This document shows positions 59,322 to 64,000 of a stretch of DNA of 64,000 nt, in pieces (position 1 is the stretch's first letter; the number at the start of each line of letters is the position of its first letter). The stretch comes from Phenylobacterium sp. Its GTDB lineage: Bacteria > Pseudomonadota > Alphaproteobacteria > Caulobacterales > Caulobacteraceae. The notes beneath the pieces were generated by a model, which saw nothing but the letters and a program-made list of their open reading frames with translations, did no database searches and was not told the DNA's origin. The stretch lies in assembly GCF_013822795.1 (NCBI RefSeq), contig NZ_PNLB01000019.1, forward strand, positions 42,038 to 106,037, written 5' to 3'. Both the position numbers and the translations under genes were made by a program.

Positions 59322-62300
59322 ATGACCTCCTGGACCGCCCTGGACGATCCCGACGCCAAGTACCGCGATGAGACGCAGGCCGTGACCGCCCTGCTCGCCT
59401 CCCGGCCCTTAAGCGCCGACCAGCAGATCGCCGTCCGCGCCCAGGCCGAACATCTGGTCCGCACCGCCCGCAAGTCCGCCAATCGCCAGGGCGTCGTCGA
59501 GAGCTTCCTGCAGGAGTTCAGCCTCGGCACCCGCGAGGGCCTGGCCCTGATGTGCCTGGCCGAGGCGCTGCTGCGCACGCCCGACGCCGAGACCCGCGAC
59601 CGGTTGATCGCCGAGAAGATCGGCGGCGCCGACTGGGCCAGCCATCTCGGCCAATCCGACAGCCTGTTCGTCAACGCCTCGACCTGGGGGCTGATGCTGA
59701 CCGGCAAGATCGTCGAGGTCGACGAGGAGGCCCGCCGCGACCCGCCCGGCTTCCTCCGCCGCCTGGTCGAGCGGATCGGCGAACCGGTCGTCCGCCGCGC
59801 CGTGGCCCAGGCCATCGGCATCATGGGCGAGCAATTCGTGCTCGGCCGCACCATCGAGACCGCCCTCAAGCGCGCGGCCAAGGAAGGTCAGGTCTGCTCC
59901 TTCGACATGCTGGGCGAAGGCGCCCGCACCGCCGCCGACGCCGCACGCTACGAACAAGCCTATGCCGACGCGCTGGAGGCCGTGGGCAAGCACGGGAAAG
60001 GCGCGGGGCCCGAAGCCGGCCACGGCGTCTCGGTCAAGCTCTCCGCGCTGTCGCCGCGCTATGAGGCCACCCACGAGGACCGGGTCTGGAGCGAACTCTA
60101 TCCGCGGCTCAAGCGCCTGGCGCTGATCGCCGCGCGCCACGACCTCAACTTCACCATCGACGCCGAGGAGGCCGACCGCCTGGTGATCTCGCTGAAGCTG
60201 CTCGAGCGGCTGGCCGGCGAGCGCGAACTGGGCGACTGGCGCGGCCTTGGCCTGGCGGTCCAGGCCTACCAGAAGCGTGGCGTCCTCGCCGTCGCCCGCG
60301 TCGCCGAGATCGCCCGCGCCAGCGGCCGGCGGCTGATGGTCCGGCTGGTCAAGGGCGCCTATTGGGACTCCGAGATCAAGCGCGCCCAGGTGAACGGCCG
60401 CCCCGACTATCCGGTCTACACGACCAAGGCCGCCACCGACCTCTCCTACCTGGTCTGCGCCCGCGCCCTGATCGACGCCAGCCCGCACGTCTTCGCGCAG
60501 TTCGCCACCCACAACGCTCACACCCTGGCGGCGGTCCACGCCATGGCCCAGGCGGCCGGCGTGAAGATCGAGTTCCAGCGGCTGCACGGCATGGGCGAGG
60601 CGCTTTATCGCGCCGCCGACACCCTGCACGACGGCGCCGTGGTCCGCACCTACGCGCCCGTGGGCGGCCATGAGGACCTGTTGCCCTACCTGGTCCGCCG
60701 GCTGCTGGAGAACGGCGCCAACACCTCGTTCGTCCACGCCCTGCTCGACGAAGGCGTGCTGGCCGAAGATGTGGTCGTCGACCCGATCGTCGCGGTCGAG
60801 AAGGCCGGCGTCGGCCCGCACCCGAAGATCCCGCGCCCGGCCGACATCTATGGCGCCGAGCGCAGCAACTCCGCCGGCTTCGACCTCTCGATCCCCGATG
60901 AGGCCGCGCGCCTGCATCACGCCGCCCGCACCCTGCCCCCGCTCAACGCCGGCCCGGCCGGCGGAACCGCGCAGACGGTGTTCAGCCCTGCCGACGCCGG
61001 CGTCGCCGTCGGCCAGGTCCGCGAGGCCTCGGTCGCCGAAATCGACGCCGCCTTCGCCACGGCGCGGGCCGCCCAACCGGCCTGGGACGCCCTTGGCGGG
61101 TTCCGCCGCGCCGAGGTGCTGCGGGCCATGGCCGACGCCCTGGAGGCGAACGCCGAACGCCTGATCGCCATCTGCGCCCGCGAGGCCGGCAAGACCCTGG
61201 CCGACGGCGTCGCCGAGGTCCGTGAGGCGGTCGACTTCTGCCGCTACTACGCCCACCTGGCCCAGACCAAGTTCGCCGGACCCGAGACGCTGAAGGGCCC
61301 GGTCGGCGAGACCAACAGCCTGGAACTGCACGGCCGCGGGGTCTTCGTCTGCATCAGCCCTTGGAACTTCCCGCTGGCGATCTTCACCGGCCAGGTCGCC
61401 GCCGCCCTGGCCGCCGGCAACGCCGTCCTGGCCAAGCCGGCCGAGCAGACCCCGCTGATCGCCGCGCAGGCCGTCGAGCTGTTTCACGGGGCCGGCCTGC
61501 CGCCCGCCCTGCTCACCCTGCTGCCCGGCCGCGGCGAGAGCGTCGGCGCGGCCCTCACCGCCCACCCGCACTGCGACGGCGTGGCCTTCACCGGCGGGAC
61601 CGACACTGCCCGGCGCATCAACCAGACCCTGGCCGCCCGCCCCGGCCCGATCATTCCATTCATCGCTGAGACTGGCGGCCTCAACGGCATGTTCGTCGAC
61701 ACCACGGCGCTGAAGGAACAGGTCGTCGACGACGTGGTGCTGTCGGCCTTCGGCTCCGCCGGCCAGCGCTGTTCGGCCCTGCGCATCCTGTTCCTGCCCA
61801 ACGACACCGCCGACCTGATCATCGAGACCATCAAGGGCGCGATGGACGCCCTGGTCATCGGCGACCCGGCCGATCCGGCCGTCGACGTCGGCCCGGTGAT
61901 CGACGAGGAAGCCCGCGCGGCGCTGACCGCGCACCTGCAGCGGCTGGAGCGCGAGGCCAAGGTCCTGCACCGCCTGGACGCCCCTGAGCGCGGAACCTTC
62001 TTCGGTCCGGTGCTGGCCCAGATCCCCTCGGCCAAATTCCTGGAGCGCGAGGTGTTCGGGCCGATCCTGCACGTCGTCCGCTATGAGCCCTCGGAGCTGG
62101 CCAAGGTCGCCGGCGAACTGGCGGGCCAGGGCTATGGCCTGACCCTCGGCGTCCACTCGCGCATCGACGCCTTCGCCCGCGAGGTGCGCGGCCTGGTCCC
62201 GGCCGGCAACGTCTACGTCAATCGCTCGATCATCGGGGCGGTGGTCGGGGTGCAGCCGTTCGGCGGCGAGGGCCTGTCGGGGACGGGCCCCAAGGCCGGC

Positions 62301-62399
62301 GGACCCAACTCGCTGTCGCGCTATGCGATCGAACGGGCGATCAGCGTCAACATCACCGCCCAGGGCGGCGACCCCGCCCTATTGAACCTCAGCCTCTAG
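59322..62399 (+). CDS. putA: bifunctional proline dehydrogenase / P5C dehydrogenase
   Basis: 1025 residues. The proline dehydrogenase barrel spans about residues 130-460, with FTIDAEEADR, MVRLVKGAYWDSEIKRAQ, FATHNAHT and RTYAPVGGHEDLLPYLVRRLLEN. The P5C dehydrogenase domain follows, with SPWNFPLAIF, Glu783 in ETGGLNG and catalytic Cys817 in SAGQRCSALR. It oxidises proline to glutamate via P5C, with FAD and NAD, membrane-associated. No N-terminal ribbon-helix-helix is present, so it is not an autoregulator; regulation is left to the divergent Lrp gene. A terminator follows. Confidence 0.97.
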   Translation: MTSWTALDDPDAKYRDETQAVTALLASRPLSADQQIAVRAQAEHLVRTARKSANRQGVVESFLQEFSLGTREGLALMCLAEALLRTPDAETRDRLIAEKIGGADWASHLGQSDSLFVNASTWGLMLTGKIVEVDEEARRDPPGFLRRLVERIGEPVVRRAVAQAIGIMGEQFVLGRTIETALKRAAKEGQVCSFDMLGEGARTAADAARYEQAYADALEAVGKHGKGAGPEAGHGVSVKLSALSPRYEATHEDRVWSELYPRLKRLALIAARHDLNFTIDAEEADRLVISLKLLERLAGERELGDWRGLGLAVQAYQKRGVLAVARVAEIARASGRRLMVRLVKGAYWDSEIKRAQVNGRPDYPVYTTKAATDLSYLVCARALIDASPHVFAQFATHNAHTLAAVHAMAQAAGVKIEFQRLHGMGEALYRAADTLHDGAVVRTYAPVGGHEDLLPYLVRRLLENGANTSFVHALLDEGVLAEDVVVDPIVAVEKAGVGPHPKIPRPADIYGAERSNSAGFDLSIPDEAARLHHAARTLPPLNAGPAGGTAQTVFSPADAGVAVGQVREASVAEIDAAFATARAAQPAWDALGGFRRAEVLRAMADALEANAERLIAICAREAGKTLADGVAEVREAVDFCRYYAHLAQTKFAGPETLKGPVGETNSLELHGRGVFVCISPWNFPLAIFTGQVAAALAAGNAVLAKPAEQTPLIAAQAVELFHGAGLPPALLTLLPGRGESVGAALTAHPHCDGVAFTGGTDTARRINQTLAARPGPIIPFIAETGGLNGMFVDTTALKEQVVDDVVLSAFGSAGQRCSALRILFLPNDTADLIIETIKGAMDALVIGDPADPAVDVGPVIDEEARAALTAHLQRLEREAKVLHRLDAPERGTFFGPVLAQIPSAKFLEREVFGPILHVVRYEPSELAKVAGELAGQGYGLTLGVHSRIDAFAREVRGLVPAGNVYVNRSIIGAVVGVQPFGGEGLSGTGPKAGGPNSLSRYAIERAISVNITAQGGDPALLNLSL

Positions 62400-62426
62400 C
62401 GGACAGGCGGTCGTCTGAAACGAAGA

Positions 62427-62454
62427 AGCCCGAGGCTCGCGCCCCGGGCTTTTT
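62427..62454 (+). terminator. intrinsic terminator of putA
   Basis: Stem AGCCCGAGGC / GCCCCGGGCT (one A-C mismatch) with loop TCGC, followed by TTTTTC, starting 27 bases after the putA stop. Confidence 0.85.
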
Positions 62455-62466
62455 CATATCCGGCGA

Positions 62467-62543
62467 TGGTACCACCTCTCGGATTCGAACCGAGGACCTC
62501 TAGAGCCACAATCTAGCGCTCTAACCAACTGAGCTAAGGCGGC
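62467..62543 (-). tRNA. tRNA-His (anticodon GTG)
   Basis: 77 bases including an encoded CCA. The reverse strand folds as a normal cloverleaf: acceptor GCCGCCT/AGGTGGT, D-arm GCTC/GAGC, anticodon arm CTAGA-TTGTGGC-TCTAG, T-arm CTCGG-TTCGAAT-CCGAG. There is no G at -1 (the base before G1 is C), the discriminator is A73 and the first pair is G1-U72. These traits are the unusual alphaproteobacterial form of tRNA-His. Confidence 0.97.
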
Positions 62544-62651
62544 GCATCGCGGAGCGGCCGTTCTAGTCGCACCGCGCTCCGCGATCAAGGGGCCGGAACT
62601 GCGGCCAAGCGTTCTCCCCAAAGTTTTTCGCAAGTCCGTGTCCAGGCAAAG

Positions 62652-62680
62652 AAAAAGCCCCGGAGCCGAAGCTCCGGGGC
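62652..62680 (-). terminator. intrinsic terminator of the exbBD-tonB operon
   Basis: On the reverse strand: stem GCCCCGGAGC / GCTCCGGGGC with a TTCG tetraloop closed by C-G, followed by TTTTTC. It lies 25 bases after the TonB stop. Confidence 0.92.
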
Positions 62681-62705
62681 CTGATCGTTGGCGATCCGAG
62701 GGGCC

Positions 62706-63410
62706 TTAGCCCTTCGGCAGCGTAAAGCGGATCGGGATCCGCACGTTGCCGCCTTCGACGGGCGCGCCGTCTTGGGTCTTCGGACGCATCCGGAAGAGCT
62801 TGCTCATCCGGAGGGCCGCTTCACCGAAGCCCATGTCGGCAGGCTCTTCAGACTGCACGTCACAGGACTCGAGCGTCCCCTTAGCCGTAACCGAGCAACT
62901 GATCGTCGCACGGCCTTCAACGTTCATCCGCATCGCACGGTCCGGGAAGTAGCGCGCCATGTCCTCAGCCGAGGGACGACGGGCCCAATCCGGGTTCGTG
63001 ATGACCGACGGACGCGGCGGGGCCGGCGGGGCGGCCTTCGGCGGTTCCGGGGTCTCGATCCGCTTCTCAACCGGCGGAACCGGCAGAGGGGGGATCTGCG
63101 GAATATCAGCCGGCACGTTCACCGGAGGCCGCGGTTGCAGCTTCGGCGGAGGCGGCGGCGGAGTGTTCGGCGGCGGCGGCGGGGGCGGCGGCGGCGGCGG
63201 CGGAGCGGGCTTGATAAGGGCCACGTCCGTGACGTCGTCGGTATACTCCCGATACTTCGGCTCGAACTTGTTCTTGTACAGATAGTAGCCGAGGACAGCG
63301 TGGACGATGATCGAGCCAACGATGGCCGCGGTCACTGCCGGGTTACGCTTCTTCTTCGGCGCGTCGAAGACACTGCGATGTTCGTGGGTAGTGTCGGTGG
63401 TTTCAGCCAT
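62706..63410 (-). CDS. tonB: energy transducer TonB
   Basis: 234 residues after GAAGGGGGTG. A cytoplasmic start, one membrane span at about 25-45 (AAIVGSIIVHAVLGYYLY), a periplasmic proline-rich linker with a run of 12 prolines, and a C-terminal domain of the TonB_C type: MRMNVEGRATISCSVTAKG and MRPKTQDGAPVEGG. Unusually the C-terminal domain has a disulphide-capable cysteine pair (ISCSV and ESCDV). It couples the proton-motive ExbBD motor to outer-membrane receptors. Confidence 0.93.
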   Translation of the reverse strand: MAETTDTTHEHRSVFDAPKKKRNPAVTAAIVGSIIVHAVLGYYLYKNKFEPKYREYTDDVTDVALIKPAPPPPPPPPPPPPNTPPPPPPKLQPRPPVNVPADIPQIPPLPVPPVEKRIETPEPPKAAPPAPPRPSVITNPDWARRPSAEDMARYFPDRAMRMNVEGRATISCSVTAKGTLESCDVQSEEPADMGFGEAALRMSKLFRMRPKTQDGAPVEGGNVRIPIRFTLPKG

Positions 63411-63423
63411 TCGTCACCCCCTT

Positions 63424-63855
63424 CTAGTTCTTATCTTCGCCGATCAGGGCCACGCTGTAGAAACCGTTGTCCTGAAGCATGTTCATCACGCCCATGAAGT
63501 CCCCGTAGAGGACGTCCTTGTCGGCGCGGATGAAGATGCGTTCCTTCTCCGGATTACGTTGCCCGATCGTGCTGCGCAGAGTGTCTCCGATATCCGCCAG
63601 CTCCACGTTGGTGTCACCGATGTAGATGGTGCCGCCAGCCTGGATGCTGATGTAGACGGGTTTCGGAGGGTTCGTCGAAGGTTTGGCGACCGCGGGCGGA
63701 AGATTAACTTTCACAGTCACGGCGGCCATAGGCGCCGCGACCATGAAGATGATCAGGAGCACCAACATAACGTCCACAAAGGGCGTCACGTTGATTTCGC
63801 TGTTCGCCTCGACCGCGTACTTGCCACCCCCAGAACCTGAGAGTTTGGCTCCCAT
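63424..63855 (-). CDS. exbD: biopolymer transport protein ExbD
   Basis: 143 residues. A single membrane span EINVTPFVDVMLVLLIIFMV includes the essential aspartate of the proton path, and the periplasmic part has a short beta fold ending MNMLQDNGFYSVALIGE. Together with ExbB it makes the proton-driven motor for TonB. The gene lies between exbB (5 bases away) and tonB (13 bases away) in the same transcript. Confidence 0.95.
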   Translation of the reverse strand: MGAKLSGSGGGKYAVEANSEINVTPFVDVMLVLLIIFMVAAPMAAVTVKVNLPPAVAKPSTNPPKPVYISIQAGGTIYIGDTNVELADIGDTLRSTIGQRNPEKERIFIRADKDVLYGDFMGVMNMLQDNGFYSVALIGEDKN

Positions 63856-63860
63856 GTGGG

Positions 63861-64000
63861 TTACGCCCCTTTGTCGAGCTGCCGGGAAATGGCGTTCATC
63901 AGTTCAGCAACGAAGCCTTCCGTACGCGCGCCGAAAGCGGAGATGCGGGTCTGGAAGTAGTTGTAGAAGATAACGGCCGGGATAGCGGCGAACAGACCAA
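63861..64000 (-). CDS. exbB: ExbB/MotA/TolQ-type proton channel, C-terminal end (cut by window edge)
   Basis: The last 45 residues are seen, FAAIPAVIFYNYFQTRISAFG and the tail ending MNAISRQLDKGA. AIPA is the conserved motif of the last membrane span in ExbB, which lines the proton channel around ExbD. Cut at the window end, so the start is not visible. It is the first visible gene of the operon with exbD and tonB. Confidence 0.9.
   Translation of the reverse strand, partial: GLFAAIPAVIFYNYFQTRISAFGARTEGFVAELMNAISRQLDKGA

Noticed and set aside
59409..62156. A 915-residue open frame on the minus strand
   Set aside because: It lies entirely antisense to putA, and its sequence is low-complexity (Gly, Ala, Asp, Val, Gln and Arg rich), the usual shadow of a high-GC gene.
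63179..63214. GGC-repeat tract as a microsatellite
   Set aside because: It encodes the proline run of TonB, in frame and with mixed third bases in part; it is a protein feature.

Overview
The window is 64 kb of high-GC chromosomal DNA with short intergenic gaps and many overlapping start/stop codons. It looks like the Caulobacteraceae (Caulobacter or, more likely, Phenylobacterium). The support is a CYP153-type P450, a PEPxxWA-CTERM surface protein, a DUF6356 gene, a trifunctional-type PutA without its own DNA-binding domain but with a divergent Lrp-type regulator, and a tRNA-His that lacks the extra 5' G and has A73, a known alphaproteobacterial peculiarity. No transposase, phage gene or CRISPR array was seen, so this reads as ordinary chromosome with some accessory metabolic blocks.

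Layout. 1-4.0 kb: a leftward operon of an unusual three-gene ABC exporter, an FAD amine oxidase and an acyl-CoA dehydrogenase (cut by the window edge). 4.3-6.6 kb: TetR regulator divergent from a Baeyer-Villiger-type monooxygenase. 6.6-9.4 kb: an Ig-repeat/RTX exoprotein split by a one-base frameshift in a G7 tract. 9.5-11.9 kb: soluble hybrid histidine kinase. 12.0-15.0 kb: LysR regulator divergent from a tightly overlapping four-gene operon (two GNAT-fold proteins, an isochorismatase-like protein without its catalytic Cys, and an 85-residue helical protein); this is the best candidate for an undescribed system. 15.2-20 kb: XRE regulator, TrmH methyltransferase, M13 peptidase, FAD/NAD(P) protein. 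20.2-30.6 kb: oxidative and hydrocarbon-type catabolism (CYP153, PhyH dioxygenase, dienelactone hydrolase, SDR, aldo/keto reductase, outer-membrane transporter) with TetR and AraC regulators. 30.7-35.1 kb: hydrolase, malonyl-CoA-synthetase-like ligase, Lrp regulator, YeiH exporter. 35.2-39.5 kb: arginine succinyltransferase genes astADB with an Lrp regulator. 39.5-53.4 kb: mostly stand-alone housekeeping and accessory genes. 53.5-56.3 kb: MASE1 hybrid kinase and a small secreted protein. 56.4-62.4 kb: M20 peptidase, GhrA-like reductase, Lrp regulator and putA. 62.4-64 kb: tRNA-His and the TonB-ExbD-ExbB energy-transduction operon.

How it works together. Two amino-acid routes converge on glutamate (Ast from arginine, PutA from proline), each with its own divergent Lrp-family gene and a candidate palindromic operator. 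Convergent gene pairs follow a clear pattern: their stops either touch or overlap, or the gap is filled by a palindromic element. Several of these elements are multi-copy dispersed repeats.
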